A stretch of 64,000 nt of DNA from Synaphobranchus kaupii (lineage: Eukaryota; Chordata; Actinopteri; Anguilliformes; Synaphobranchidae): positions 18,316,309-18,380,308 of the forward strand of contig CM056395.1 in NCBI GenBank assembly GCA_029718625.1, in the 5' to 3' direction. This document shows positions 27,335-41,062 of this stretch, in pieces (the first letter of the stretch is position 1; every line of letters starts with the position of its first letter). The notes under the pieces were generated by a model, which searched no databases, was not told where the DNA came from, and saw only the letters and a list, made by a program, of their open reading frames with translations. A program made the translations under genes and the position numbers.

Positions 27335-28731
27335 TGCATAACAAGGCAGGGTTCCCCCCCGCAATAAAAACCAGGCACGGCGGGTTTTGGAATTGAGGGG
27401 CTGGAAGAATAATGGCCGTGTATGTGATGCGCGGTGGATTCACCTTGCTGGACTAATTCTCCGGTGCTCTGGAGTGACATGGCGCCCATATCGTCCCTAA
27501 TGTGTGCCCCCCCGACCCACCCCAAAACAAATGTCCTGTAGATTTCATCTCCAGCTCCCCTCCCTCCCCTTTCTTCCTGAGCTTAATCTATAGCAGTGCA
27601 TGTTGTCCGGCGTTGGAAAATCAAAGCTAACACAGGGTAGGCTCACCTCATCAGTGCCACGATATTCCCGCAGCAGGAAAATTACCTCGTGTCCTAAAAT
27701 GAGGAAGAAAGCTTATTTTTGTGTAACTATGTTGTGATATTAATTCAGTAAGAGCAAAAATCCATGCATATTACACTGTGGGATGATAAATACATAAATA
27801 AACAAGGAACTCTTATTGTTGAATCCCCACCTTTATGTATTGCATTGTTGGGTTCATGTGCAGAGATTTTCTTTGATGATAAAATGGGACAAACATCTTT
27901 GGCAGGAATATGAGTGCAGTGGAGGGGAGGAAGTTGTTTCAATAAGAGTATTGATTGGTCGATTATTATTGCAGAAACATCAGTGTAACTGCGTTTTAAC
28001 AGTTTGCTTCTACTGAATAGGTGATCTGTTTTTCCTATCGATTGTGAAGCTGTAATCACATGGATCTGTTCAGCCCATTATCTGCCACATTTCTATACTA
28101 CCAAACATCCTGTCCCTTCCATTAAAAACCATTAAAGTTTAGACCAAGGAGCCACAATCAACTCATTTGAAATGCTGCTCTTACAGAAGTCAACGGCAAA
28201 CACGAACGGAGTCACGTTAGCGAAATTTGCCTCCTGAATCCGACAGGGCCCCTATTCTGCCTCTTTTGACTGGATTCAATTTGATGGCTTTGTGCTTTTA
28301 CTGCAGTTCAAAAATATCAGACTTACTGAGAAATTTTATTTCAGCTCGGCATGAAAGGGAAATGTCATGCATTTAAGGAAAAGTTGCGGATACTTTAAAC
28401 GTGTTACTCAAATCCTAAACACAAAATGTCTGAATACCGTCCCTGCTAGTGTCGCTGGATATCATTCAATATTCCACTGCCTACTTGTTTGCAGGGTGCA
28501 GCTGGTGTCCACATGCTTACTGATAAACCTCAAGTACAATGCAACCATGCGAGACATTGGCCATGACTTATGAACAAATCCAAGGGAATGTGCCAAATTG
28601 GCACATTCAATTTGGTGATCGCTGTACTTGCTAAACTGTGTTTCAGATGAAAGAAAACTTACATTACATACAAGAATTGCATGTAACAAAAGTTACCTTT
28701 AATTGTTTAGCACATTTGTTAGGTGACAGGT
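27335..28731. other. Noncoding unique DNA
   Basis: No gene recognised. A C-run lies near 27353-27360 and 27508-27513. The block 28130-28340 is of balanced composition and free of repeats, but function cannot be judged. Confidence 0.45.
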
Positions 28732-28990
28732 TTAGTTTAGTTTATTATTAGGATCCCCATTAGCTGTTACAAATGGTAACAGCTACTCTTCCTGGGGTCC
28801 ACATATAACAAAATACATAGAAATATACAAGATACTAAAAGAAAAGAAAGGCTTAATGCCTAACACAGTAGAAATAAAAAAGTAAAATTTATATACTGTA
28901 CACTATGCACTACAATGTACATACCATACAGTATAATCAATATACAATTGATATATACTGGTGATTGATAAGTGCCAGACCTACTGTTAA
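28732..28990 (-). mobile_element. 3' end of a non-LTR retroelement, minus strand
   Basis: On the minus strand the sequence runs through GTGGACCCCAGGAAGAGTAG, a small hairpin (AGCTGTTAC...GTAACAGCT) and TGGGGATCCTAATAATAAAC into a short (AAACT)n tail at 28732-28745. This 3'-end structure is very common in fish genomes and marks LINE/SINE 3' ends. The part from about 28830 to 28990 is AT-rich and presumably the rest of the 3' untranslated region. I do not know the exact family, and the 5' border is arbitrary. Confidence 0.55.
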
Positions 28991-30632
28991 AAAAACACCA
29001 GAAATTGATATTTTAATGGCCTTAAAATGCCACTGATCTCCAGTGGTGTCAGCACATGGTCACAGGTGACAAAATGTACCCGTCAGGTCATCCAAGAATG
29101 AGTTGAAGCAGAGAGAGAGAGAGAAAGAGTCTGTGTTTGTATGTATATATGCACGCATTTTGTGATGCTTACGTGTGCATATGTGCATTCATTCATATGT
29201 GTGTGTGCGTACACTGTCTCTTTTTAAAGAACGGGCCTGTTGAGAGAATCTCACAGCTCACAGACCAAACTATCCTCACAGCTGCCAAGTCTCCTTTTCC
29301 GACCGTCAATTACACGGAAATAAAAGAGGCCAAGAGAGTCAGGGCCATGTGGACGGCACGCCGGTGCCTTTTACGCAATCCCACAGAGAGATCAAATAAG
29401 GCTGCTTTATAACACGCCCGCGGAGCGTTCTATTTTACAGCTGTCTGCGGGGGGAAGTGGTTAAAAACCCACAGATAGACCAATGTTTCCTGAGGGGGTT
29501 GCTGCCCTGAAACACCCCCACCGGCCTTTTTCCCCCAGGGCAAACAGGGTGAGAGAGAGACAGAGAGAGAAAGAGAGAGAGAATGTGAGGCGATGGACAG
29601 AATCCTGCCACATCCTCCTCCAGGGGACCCCGAAAGATAACCCGAGTTCCTAGGACCCATTTCAGTTCCCCGAGTTCCTAGGACCCCCCCCCCCCCCCCC
29701 CACCTGGTGACGTACAGCTTATCATATTGACTCGTTCGCCCCTTCCTAACCTATTTTACCTTGTCTGTTATAAAGCCAAAGTGGTGGAAAAAATCCAACT
29801 GGATAATCTGATCCATGCAGAAAACATATCCATCACTGCTTAGCTCAGCACATATACAGTACCCACCATAATGCAGTTACGTTGCTCAGCCTGTATAACA
29901 GATATTTTCAAAGCAAATAAATACCAGAGATTATTATTGTTGTTGTTGTTCTTAAATAATAATAGTAATAATAATAGTAATAATAATAGTAATAATCATA
30001 ATACATGAATAAATCACAGAACAAATTTGTGTCATTGACATTGTGGCGATTTTGTGCTTTTAAATCAATAATTAGTCTTCCATGATTATGGGTGAAGTGA
30101 GAGTCAGATAATAGCCCCTATTATACACAACCTTTTTTGGGACTGATGCATTCTATAAACCATGAAAACTAGAAACAAGATGGAAAACAACGTGCCAATC
30201 CGGTTGAAATTCTCCTGGCTAGGAAACATATTGTTGCTTCATGCAAGGGAGGCTACATTGCAGAAGCCAAAGCCGGCATTTTAAGTTTAAAACACTTGCA
30301 TCAGCACGGCTTGAGCTCTAGAGCACTGGCATGGCGTGGCGTAACGTAAAGAACTGGATCTTTTTTGTCCAGCCCCAAATGTCTTTTGACATTTACCGCA
30401 TGACATTCAGAAAGTTGGTCGCGGTGGATGTTGCCCCTGGACCCCACTACAGGAGCTAAGCCTCTGATCTTAAGCAATGCGAGAAACGCCCCGGCCCTAG
30501 AGCATAATCTGGAACAGTGGGCAGATATTATAGTTTTATTTATAAGTATTATATAAGTCTGATGACCAATGCGCTTGATAATGTCAGGAAGTTGCATTCT
30601 CATTCTGTGGGAAAGGGTGTTCAGTACTAGCC

Positions 30633-30634
<2 letters not shown>
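28991..30634. other. Noncoding DNA with simple repeats
   Basis: GA-rich patches lie at 29109-29126 and 29549-29583. A C-run is at about 29685-29701. A (TTG)n/(TAA)n-type triplet tract with TAATAATAG units lies at 29930-30003. No gene recognised. Confidence 0.45.
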
Positions 30635-30638
<4 letters not shown>

Positions 30639-30676
<38 letters not shown>

Positions 30677-30692
30677 GGGGGGGGGGGGGGGT
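30639..30692. repeat. (GA)n followed by a G-run
   Basis: About 27 bp of GA followed by about 26 consecutive G. The homopolymer is likely to be length-variable or mis-sized in assembly. Confidence 0.9.
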
Positions 30693-33600
30693 CATGACAG
30701 AGAGCAAATGAAACAGACTTTAAGGCAGAGAAGAGCAGGCCCTTCCTGCACCGCACAAGAATGAAAAGATTGCAGATTCCCCTCTGTGCAGATCAAAGGT
30801 TCACAACCGCAAACATCGGGCGAAATGATATCTTTGGAGCGTGCCTGTCTTACGCGGGGACTAGCAGCTGCTGCTTGTCAGCAGACTCTTCTTTCTTGCT
30901 GTATCAGGTGTCCCCCGTTTCCCACAACCCATTTCTCGGGTAGCCGAATTCACAGCTGGTGGTAAACATATATCAACACCGATGTCCATGTCCAACAACG
31001 ACAGCAATCAGCTTGTGCCTTAACGGAATGCACATCTGTGACACAATAATTCTACTGCTTTTAAAAATCATATTCAACGGTGACACAACGGTGATGACGA
31101 CCAAAATAAATGCACTCAACCTATATTTCGTGAGCTTGCTCACTCAAGTCATTAAAAATTATTGCTTCTGTTTCAGAATCTTATGAATAATGTTTTGTGC
31201 AGAAAAGTCAAATGATACAAATTAGTATTACATACAAGCCAAGAGCCATAGCTCAGGCAGTTCAATCTAACTGTTATTCCATTCTGTCCTTCAACTTTGA
31301 ATAACACATTTCTGCAAGCATTACAATTGGATTATTATTTTTGTATATTATTACACATCGTCATCAGTTCCACCAATGCCAAAATGAAGGAAAGACTCAC
31401 AGCATAACGACCAATGAAGTATTGGCTAACTTAGGTACAAATAAATTGCAGGATCATCAGCAATGTTTTTGAATTGCACTGTCCCTGGCAAATAAAAAAA
31501 TAAAGACTTGAATGTGCTCAAATCTGTGGACAAGGCGGTGGTAGCAGTTAAATGACAGGGGAAATGTGTTTCTGGAAAGATTAGATTCAGTCTGAAAACT
31601 TGTTTGAAGGAGCGGGATTTGGACTAAGGATTGGCTACAGGCTAAAATGCAAATAAAACACCAGAATGCTAACCCAGCCACACGCGATTTCACACCTCTC
31701 CACTGCCTCTCTTTGTCCGCCATGTTGCCAGGCTGCAATTTAGTCTGCGTGAGATTAAGCCACTCAGCGAAGCCGGGTCTCATTCTGCAGCCAGACAATT
31801 AAAGTAGATAAATTACAACACCATGATAGAGGTACGAAACTGCTTGTGAGAGACACAAGTGAGAGAGATAGTTTTGTTTACTTCTGTTCCACGCCATGCC
31901 AGGTGTTCGCAATGTAGGCGATCAGCACCTGTGGGCAACAAAATGCTGGATTTACATCCCAAAAGCCAGGGGAAAGGAAGCTACGCTGGATTCAGCCCCA
32001 GGAGAGACCTTATTTTTCACACATCACCTCTCCTGTTCCAGTAAAAAAAAAAAAAAACACACCAAGCTTCAGTAATGGGAAATGGGAAAACCTCACAACT
32101 GTACACTGGCCTGTCACAGAACATCTGCCAACCAAACGGAGAAAATAATAAAATAGAGTGTCTCTCCTCTTCTTCTCGTCCTTCTCTCCTCTATCTTCTC
32201 CCATTCTCCTCCATGTCTGCTCCCCCTATCCTTCACCTCTCCATCTTGCCTCCTCCCAGCCCGCTGAACTTCCTGCAGGCTACCTCAGTGCGATGTAGCA
32301 GGTCGTAGGTTTGGTTCACCAGCAGGTTTGGTTCACTCTGCTAGCTGCGCCTTAGCAGCTAAAGGATTATTAATATGACAGATACGTTCATAAATGGATA
32401 ATATGTGAAGTCGGTGTACGCTTTAGAGGCTGTTGTGAATGAGCAGGTTTATTGACAGGGTGTTCAGAGTGTTTTAACAAGTGAGTGCCTTGTGTAAAAT
32501 ACCCCCCCGGTGAAACGGTATTAACCGCTTCCAAACGCGCTTAGAAAGCTTACCCATAACAGCAGACACGCAAATGACTGGAATTACGAGCCTTAATGTC
32601 TGAACACGGGACACCAGTGGCAGGAGGTTCACTATATCACAGAGTTCCTTCTGTCTGTTTTTGTACTCTCAGAATTTCATTATGCAAACAAATGACTCGT
32701 GGTGCGTTTGATCGTCAACACAACCGAACGCGACTGAAGTCTGAAAAAAGAAAATAAGAACAGCGAAACGGAATGAGCCGACGTATGCGCAAATCAACAG
32801 TTCCGTGGGAAAAGATTGAGTTCAGCCTGAGTTCGGCTGAGACGGCTGCCGAGTTGTTTTGCGCGATCTCCCCTTTATGTGCGCGATCATGCCCTGTGGG
32901 CCGGTTGTTCGGTCCCGTTAATAGGGTGCTAGCGCTCTGTCTGCGACCACGTAGGCTATCAGATAACTTCCATGCAAAAATCTAATATCGCTGCGTGCCA
33001 AACAGACGGGCCCCGTGTTGAATCCTGTGCTAAATTCCTTGCTTGTTTCATGGGCACGTAAAGCCACAGGGTGCACCCAGTCATCAGGAGCTCTCTCAAC
33101 ATGCTGGTGAGTAAACAGGAACTGGCTGGTGGGGGAATTCAGTGTGGGTTTGAGACAGGATTGGTCCTCAGTTGGCCCCGAGACCCGATACGGCCCAGCA
33201 AGGCCATCTTGCAATGCAGACTACAATGCAATTTATTCACATACACAGTAGCAATATCATTTGACCCCTTGCTATGAAGTGAGCAATGCTTTCTTATGCA
33301 ACATTTTATGTAATTGTGCATTGTGTATACACAATGAGTTGCTTTTAGGATAACTGGCATTAAAATGATAGTATACTGTATTTGTGCACCAGGGGAAATT
33401 TTTGACTTGATCCATCGATCCAGTATGGAGGTTGAGCTTTGGATGATTAGAGGGGGTTTTAAGAGGGGGTTCATTTGTCTTCTACAGACATTTTTGCGTG
33501 TATATTAAGTAATCTGCTGTTAATCAAACGTGCCAGATGGATGAATGTCCGTTGCAAATGTAATAAATGCAGGGATATTCCCTCACTCTGACAGCTAGGA

Positions 33601-34182
33601 CCCAGTTATGAGGACTACCTAAGAGATCCATTTATACAAGCTGGTATTTACGTGGTTTGTGCACCAGCAGGAGAGGGCGTGACTGAGGATCATGTCTAGT
33701 GCGGGATCCGAACGAGAGAAGCCACATCTCTAAGTAATGCCTAATAAGACCGTCCAGCTGTAATAATAGCTACAGCACATTCAAGAAACAGGTACGAAGG
33801 CCACTAATGGAAAGAAGCTTCATCCTTATGTCAAGGGTAAAAAGACGAGGGCCCCAACTACTTGAAAAAGAGAAGAGAACCATTTTTCTTCTTCTTTTGT
33901 GATCTAAATCTGTGATGTGAAGAGCTGGATAAAAGGGTCTACAATGAAGGGAGATATTTATCAGGACTTAAATGGATGTCCTTATGTATAATGAGAGGTT
34001 AATGGGAGTAAGAGGTCTATTAATCATTAACCTACTCCCAACACTTGCTATCGATCAGTGTTATCATTATCGCTGGCAAGCACATTGGCTTTGCAACTCA
34101 TTGATCAGGTTGCCCAGAGAATGAAGTTTCAAAGAACGCGCAACGAATTGGAGACTGAGCTAAACCCTTTGAACAGCCTGCT
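30693..34182. other. Noncoding unique DNA
   Basis: No gene, RNA gene or clear element seen across about 3.5 kb. A poly-A of about 15 lies at 32042-32056, and a pyrimidine-rich stretch with TCTCCT words at 32159-32260. Confidence 0.45.
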
Positions 34183-34522
34183 TAAGTTTTTTTTTTGTAG
34201 CCTAACAAACAAAAAAAATTAATTTCAGCAGAATAAGGCAAAATTAGACAGATAACCTATCTTTAAACAGCTAAACCTATTCAATTATACCAAAGGAAAT
34301 CCAGAGAAAGGATATCTAAAGAGTCAGGGCCAAACAGCAACCCTTTCCACTCCACCTCCCGGCAGAAGATGGCTGTCACATATTGCCCATTTATACATCT
34401 GGATTATGATTGGCGCAATTCAGGTACATTAACTTGCTCAGATGTCCAACACTAGTACTCTCAACAGTGATTCAAAACCTGCAAAGTTCTGGCTAAGAAG
34501 TCTGATTCCAATTTTACTGTAT
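34183..34522 (+). repeat. 340-bp direct duplication, copy 1
   Basis: This segment recurs in the same orientation at 36138-36478 with about two substitutions and a one-base difference in a T-run. It starts TAAG plus a T-run and GTAGCCTAAC, and ends TTTTACTGTAT. There are no terminal inverted repeats, no TG...CA ends and no target duplication that I can see. It is not recognised as a known element. Confidence 0.92.
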
Positions 34523-35998
34523 TTCTTGTGTTCTAATGTGTTTTCACCCTAAAACTGAGTTCTTAGTCGAGTTTGGAAGTTAAGCATATTTTATGAAAGC
34601 AGTCCAATTGTGGGCTGTAGATGATACGCTTGGCTCTCAGTACAGTGCAGATACTGATACTGTAATGAAGCCTTCACTTGTGCTGACAATAAATTATAGT
34701 TTAATTCAGCTATTCCAAATGTATTCATTATTCATTTCCAAATGTATTCATTATTCATTTGTTAATTATGATACATTTTTATTTTATGATACATTTTGAT
34801 ACATGATACATACAAGTACTAAAGAGATAGTCTAAAACAATAGCTAGCCAGAGCATTTATCTAAGTAATCACAAACCAGTTTAAATTTTAGAGGACCAGA
34901 CCAACAGCTTAACATGTAAAATTACTTTTTATTAAAGTTAACCTATTTTCAGCTGTGGCCTGTGGATGTAGCATGCAATTGGGCATTTGCACAGTTGGTC
35001 ACGATTATGGGTTGTTACAGTTCCATTTCTCCTTGTTTTTTTTTTCGTTTTCATAAGTTTTTGCCAGTGATGTGCTTCAACTAGCCACAAGCATTTTTTA
35101 ACCATATGTCCATAGATTGTATATCAATCTCTGAGATTCTCAAATGACTCAAATCAATCACAAATCTGAAACCAGGAAGAGTTCACTATAAACTGCAAAG
35201 AAATATATAGCAAATGGTTTTGGAGTAGCATGCGTCCATTGAAAATAACAGTGCAGCTTGCCATTTCCTCTTCCAGCCAGGACCATAATTATATAACTGG
35301 ACCAATTATTATGCTAATTGAATGGAGGTAACTATGGTTACGAAGGTACTTTTATGTCCTTTTGTTTTAAACTATTATTGTGGCAGAGTGAAATTATGTG
35401 GCCACCTGGCGAGGCAGTAAGTGGATAAAGAGAAGAAAAAAGCCATCAGCAGTTTAATCACCAGGTTCAAAAAACAAACAAAAAAATATTTCAAAAATAA
35501 CTTTTTATAGGATTTACATGTGAAAATGTCTGTCCTGCAGCCCTGTTTACTATGATAGAAGAGGACTGTAGAGAGCTGAAAGAGAGAGTTCTGTCCAAAT
35601 TCAACTCTCACCCAGACGGCACAGCGGTTCTATGTACAGCCAATCACAGACTATAGACAACACATGGGCTGATTAACCAATTAACCTCAGCTGTGTATGT
35701 GCGTATGTGAGACTACCACAGTCAAATATTTTCAGGGGGTAACATGATAACTGTGACAGGATTGGCTGTTCAGGATGTTCATAAGAGGTGAGTGGACCAA
35801 AGACAGAACAAAAGTGATTATCTGTCTTGCTCTCTCCAAAAGCCAATATGCCTTTATAACAGACCTGTCGAAGGCACCAAGCAACAAGTGGATTACCAAT
35901 CAACCTTAGCTTTGCTTGCCTGTAGGAGAGCACTCTGCCCATGGTCCCGATTAAGGCCTCTGACACAACATGAGATGGTAAGGAATCACATTACTGCC
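34523..35998. other. Noncoding DNA between the duplicated copies
   Basis: Unique AT-rich sequence; a small imperfect local duplication (CCAAATGTATTCATTATTCATT) occurs at 34714-34760. No open frame suggests an internal retroelement domain. Confidence 0.5.
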
Positions 35999-36052
35999 AT
36001 TACATTACATTACAATTACTTGGCAGACAGTCTTACCCAGAGCAACATACAG
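35999..36052 (-). mobile_element. Fragment of a GTAAT-tailed SINE 3' end, minus strand
   Basis: The sequence ATTACATTACATTACAATT followed by GGCAGACAGTCTTACCCAGAGC is the reverse complement of the 3' end seen in the SINE at 57.2 kb (CTCTGGATAAGAGCGTCTGC then the GTAAT tail), with several changes. Only the 3' end is preserved. Confidence 0.65.
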
Positions 36053-36137
36053 AAGTACTGTAGAGAACATTACTGTTATTCTCAGGAATAGAAAAAGTAT
36101 CACAGATATGGCACAGAGGCCCATTATCAATTAATGG

Positions 36138-36478
36138 TAAGTTTTTTTTTTTGTAGCCTAACAAACAAAAAAATTTAATTTCAGCAGAATAAGGCAAAAT
36201 TAGACAGATAACCTATCTTTAAACAGCTAAACCTATTCAATTATACCAAAGGAAATCCAGAGAAAGGATATCTAAAGAGTCAGGGCCAAACAGCAACCCT
36301 TTCCACTCCACCTCCCGGCAGAAGATGGCTGTCACATATTGCCCATTTATACATCTGGATTATGATTGGCGCAATTCAGGTACATTAACTTGGTCAGATG
36401 TCCAACACTAGTACTCTCAACAGTGATTCAAAACCTGCAAAGTTCTGGCTAAGAAGTCTGATTCCAATTTTACTGTAT
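36138..36478 (+). repeat. 340-bp direct duplication, copy 2
   Basis: Partner of 34183-34522. Differences seen are one extra T in the T-run, one A/T change in AAAAAAATTTAATT, and ACTTGGTCAG instead of ACTTGCTCAG. Identity is above 99%, which implies a recent event or an assembly effect. Confidence 0.92.
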
Positions 36479-39400
36479 AACTTTTTTTGTGGATTTGTTT
36501 TTTAATGCTGATGTTGCATGTGTGGACTACTTAGTGAAATTCAATTACTGAAGAAAAACAAAAAGACATTTTTCATTAGCAGGACACAGTCTAATCAGCA
36601 GAAAGCAGAATTCACTATTAACTCCAAAAGTGTCTGCATCACACTGAGCATCCTGGCTGGTTCAAACCCTGATAAACTGTTACCATGTGATCGAGAGCTA
36701 ACAGCTAGCGAGGACCACAAGGAGCAATTAACCCAAAAGTTAATTAGGAAATGCCTCCTCTAATTTAATTGGATGAGAAGGAGCTGCAGGGATAGGAGAT
36801 GATTCATCACGGGCCTATAATCAAGGAGCGCAGAAGCACAAATCCCAAATTAATGACACCTTAATTGACTGCCCGAGATTTACAGTATGGCCGCGACTTT
36901 ATCATCTGTGTGCCTCCGCCGTTCACCTCCTGCCTGCTGAAGTTAAAGAAAAAAACAAGAAAGAAAAAAAAAACTGTTCAAATTCACAAGTAGTCCAGGC
37001 GACTGGGAACCGTTCCAATGGCTAAACATGTGCGTGCAAGCCCAGGATGTGCGGTGATCAGGGAACAGGAAGCGGGCTTGGAGTCAGAACGCGGCGAGTT
37101 TACTTCCCCTCGTGGAATTGCCTCAGTGTGCGTACGCTTGTTAAACTAAAACACGAGCTGAAAGGAACATAAAAATATCAGCTGATGCTGACATAGCGAA
37201 CGGTAGGAGCTCATTTCAGAGTACTACACTTTATATGGGGTGTAGTGGACAAAAATCACTTAATGCTCTCTGCCTGAGGACTACAGACTAAAATACCGGG
37301 TAGGGATAGGAGCTGCTGCCTCAGACAGAAAACACCCTAAGATGAAAATGTCCAACGTGCCCGGTGGTACGACACATAAGAGTGTATAAGGAGGAATACT
37401 AAAGACGCTCTACATTTTGTCATAATGGCTGTTCCTGCTGTTCGAAAGGGGCAGTTTTTGACTGTGGGGCCTCATCATCCAAGCTAAGGATGAGAACTGC
37501 CTTCTACCACGCGCTATGAGACTATTTAAGGGCAACTTTATTTCTCTTTGCAGTCACAAACTGGTATGTCTAAAGATGTAGCCAAGATAATATTCACAAA
37601 CAATATGTATTTTTAGGCCACTTCTATGATAGTTATGTCTAATTGTTTTCACTGTGTTTTTATCTTTGCTAGTTCCAACTTGTTACCCATCTTCGGAAAT
37701 TTACAGGGTGTTATGTTCTTATGTTATGAATGCTTTTGCTGTTCATGTGATATGTATTTATTGTATCACACCACATTTGAATTTAAATGCAAGATTATAT
37801 TCCAAGAAAATTACATTTGACCAATATCTTGTATAAATATTGATGTACATATTATCACTTTTCTGTATATATTCTTCATAAGATTTATAAATTGCTATCT
37901 TGTACATGAACTGTACATTTATTTCTTGATTAAATGGCAAGCTTTCCTTTCATTTTTGAGGAGGGGGGGGGGGGGGTTGTTTTATATACAGTATTGTGTT
38001 TGTTGATATCGCTGCAATAATAAAATATTACATCACTGATGTGCTTAGATCCATGCCTGACTCTCTGAGCTTCTGTGCACAATAAATGAAGTTATCTAGT
38101 GAACCTGAAGGGCAAAACGTCACTCCTGCACACATATCTGCACAACCCACATCTTAACTGACCTCCATGAGATGAGAGACTGGAGCAACCAAGCAGACCT
38201 CCATATCCTGGGGAATATCCATTTTGTCATGGTAACGTTTGATGGCAGAGGGGCAGATATTTATCCCCGGATCAGAGGATCTCAGTGCTCGGTGGCAGAG
38301 ATGTTGGGCGCTGCAGTTTTTGGGGATGGAGGGTGCTTAAACCGTGCGTCCTCTCGATTGATCTTCGTTCCAAAGGCCCTATCTAAGCCTATCCTTGGGC
38401 ACAAGGTCCCACCAAGGTCCTCTCCCCCTCAGGGAGGTGATGATGATATCAGGATGGATTCAATTTCAGACAGACTGCAGGGGGAACCTCCTACTGCCAG
38501 CCTCCCTGCCGTGGGGCCCTCCTTCACTGGGCTCCGCGGCTCCATCCCCATCCCAATCGCCCGCAGCCAGGCTGGCCACTGACAACAGTTTCCCCTGTAG
38601 CTTCAAGTTACCGTGGAAACCAGAAGCAGCCCTTCCATAATCATCCAACCCAGACTCTGTGGGCCAAGCAAAATATGAATCACTGCCAAAACGGGCTGTC
38701 AAGCACTGAATTGGACGTCAGAACAGGTTTGGTACAAGTAGCCACCAGGGAAATTTCAGATCTGTGTTTTACTGACTTTTGAGTGGAATGAGACGGGAGG
38801 GTCTGGTGAGTTAGCACCGCTGGCTGGGACTAAATCATGCCGAGCATCCAGCACACCTTTCTTTGAAAATCACCCAGTTTGGCTTTCCCCGTGTTCCTTC
38901 TTCATCTCCTTCATCCAGTTCTCTGAGAATCATTTTCCACTAACTGACTGCCAGACAACAACATTAGGAGGCAGAGTGATTTTAACCGTGGTGTGTGTTT
39001 TTACAAACTTTTATGGCGGGTGGATCGTTGACGGTGCTAGATACAAGCACTAGCAGGGTCCCATACGCGCAGCTTTGAAACTTGGCTGTCATTAGCTACA
39101 CTGCACAAGTGCTTTAGTCTTGTAGTGAGACTTCAAATCTTTTTTTCTTACTTTTTGCTTGACAAGTGAAATTATGTAACCTCCTTGGAAAATCTTGAAA
39201 TGAGTAAAACTATCTATTTTTATCTCATTTAGCAAAAAAGTAATAGAAATAAGATTTTAAGTCTTAATAAGACTACAATGCTTGTTAAAGGGTAACAAAG
39301 CACTAAACCCAGATGAGAATTGATACATTTGGTGTTTTCTAAGTGTTACTGATTGATTCTGGTCCAAAGCTTGACAATTTACTGCAGTCAGTGCAAAACA

Positions 39401-41062
39401 GCGTAAACCCAAAGGATCTAGCACAAAAGTGTATCTAGTGGTAAAACGTTAGGTACTGCACGTTCAGTCTGTCATTGGCCAGAAACTTAATCCAGTTGAC
39501 ATGTGGCTCCCGGTGACGAAATTGAAACCTGTACAGCTACGCCCTGAAGTTTTGGAGAGTAGAGACTGAGATGTATAACAGTATTTTTTGGCTACAACTG
39601 TAACCACTGGAATAAAAAGGGCAACCTTGCTTAAATATCTGAAAGCTGCTTTAAGCGACATGAACACAGCCTTGTACTCTTTAGAACAGTATTTATTTCT
39701 GAATAAATATAGTCACTTTTGTGACGTTTCTATGCAGGGAAGTAAAAAAGAAAGAACAAATTACATACATATAGTTACATATGCCATTTTAAGTAGGCTA
39801 CTTTACAGAATTGAATGAAGACATGACTCATAAACCAATATTAATGTTAGGCTATTAAGACTTGTAGACCACTATAATGGCAACCATCTCATTGGAATGT
39901 TGTTATGACAAGTATATGCCAAAATATACATCTGCAAAAACGAATAACATTTTTTTAAATGACTTCATATTTAGCCTATACTTTGGTGCATCTAAAGGTA
40001 AAACAGAAAAAAAAAGGTATACAAAACATCACAGTCAATATCCTACAACAAAAGTCTCAAACTCTGATTTTACATCATGTCTTCTTTTTTTTAGACTATT
40101 TTCATATTGAGTTGCAGGTGGTGGCTTTAACTGAAACTTTAAACGTCAAACGGCATAGCCCTGCTTCATCACTGTTAGAAAGCAATTGACAACTGATTCT
40201 AGACAGTGACTGGTCGGGTTAACATTTGAATGACACGTAATTCCAGCCTTCTGATTCGTCAGACCAGAAATTGAGTGACAGTAACCCCGCCCACTCAAAG
40301 ACTCCGGCCTGCAGACACACCCATACTCTAATGGCCAATGTGTCAGTGCTGCTGTGTTGACCTGCTCCCAATCAGTTACATTAAAATAGTGCAGCCTACA
40401 TCCGTAGCTGATTGCCTACAATTTAGGCTGGAGGTGGGGGGTTAAAAGTAGCTTCTTTTGTGTACTGCTCTTAAATTGCACTTGCTTTTCGCTTTATTTA
40501 TTTATTTGTAAAAATCCTATCCAACTCAGTTTTTTTTAAAAGTCTAATAAAATCTCCTTAATACACTGAGAAAAGGCTGAGGCTACAGCACTCTGCTGGC
40601 ACTGAAAAGCTACTAATGAATTTCATTTTGTGGGAATGAAAGGAACAGAACATCATTCTCTCTGGGAGAAAAGATCCTTAAATGCAGAAACAGAACCTGA
40701 CTTACTCTTGTAAGAGCAGTTTTGTTAGTATGATCCTCAAAGGAACTGCTGGGCCCTGTTACACATACAGTACGTCACTTAAACCAGGAGAATTTGACAC
40801 GTGCCATGTCAAATTAGCTTATTCATAAAATTAGGTCTTTCTCCGTTTCACAAACGTGAATTACGATTTGAGTAGTCAATCCAGCATTGAATCATCTCGG
40901 ATAACTGTGTGCACCCCGCTCTTCTATAAAGGGGAGATGAATCGCATGCAAAAAACAGGTTAAAACTCCTTATATAGACACAAAGCAACCCTTTGCATGA
41001 TAACATAACATGTCGAAATTGACAATAGCAATTATGGCAACACTGGGAGAGGGCATATTGTC
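36479..41062. other. Noncoding unique DNA
   Basis: No gene recognised. A G-run lies at 37963-37976, and A-rich patches at 36945-36972 and 40005-40018. The block 36770-36930 is moderately GC-rich and carries homeodomain-like AATTAATGACACCTTAATTG words. Low-grade inverted similarity (ACTTTTTGC/GCAAAAAAGT) at 39120-39290 may be an old element. Confidence 0.4.

Noticed and set aside
30420..30490. Possible 5S-rRNA-like words (GAGCTAAGC)
   Set aside because: The rest of the 5S internal promoter and stem sequence is absent; the similarity is a few bases only.
34183..36478. LTR retroelement with 340-bp LTRs
   Set aside because: Copies lack TG...CA ends and flanking target duplications, and the 1.6 kb between encodes nothing retroelement-like and contains an inserted SINE fragment.
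38172..38582. 136-codon plus-strand frame in unique DNA
   Set aside because: It overlaps open frames on both strands, shows no known domain, and has no clear splice or codon pattern. A real exon cannot be ruled out but is not supported.
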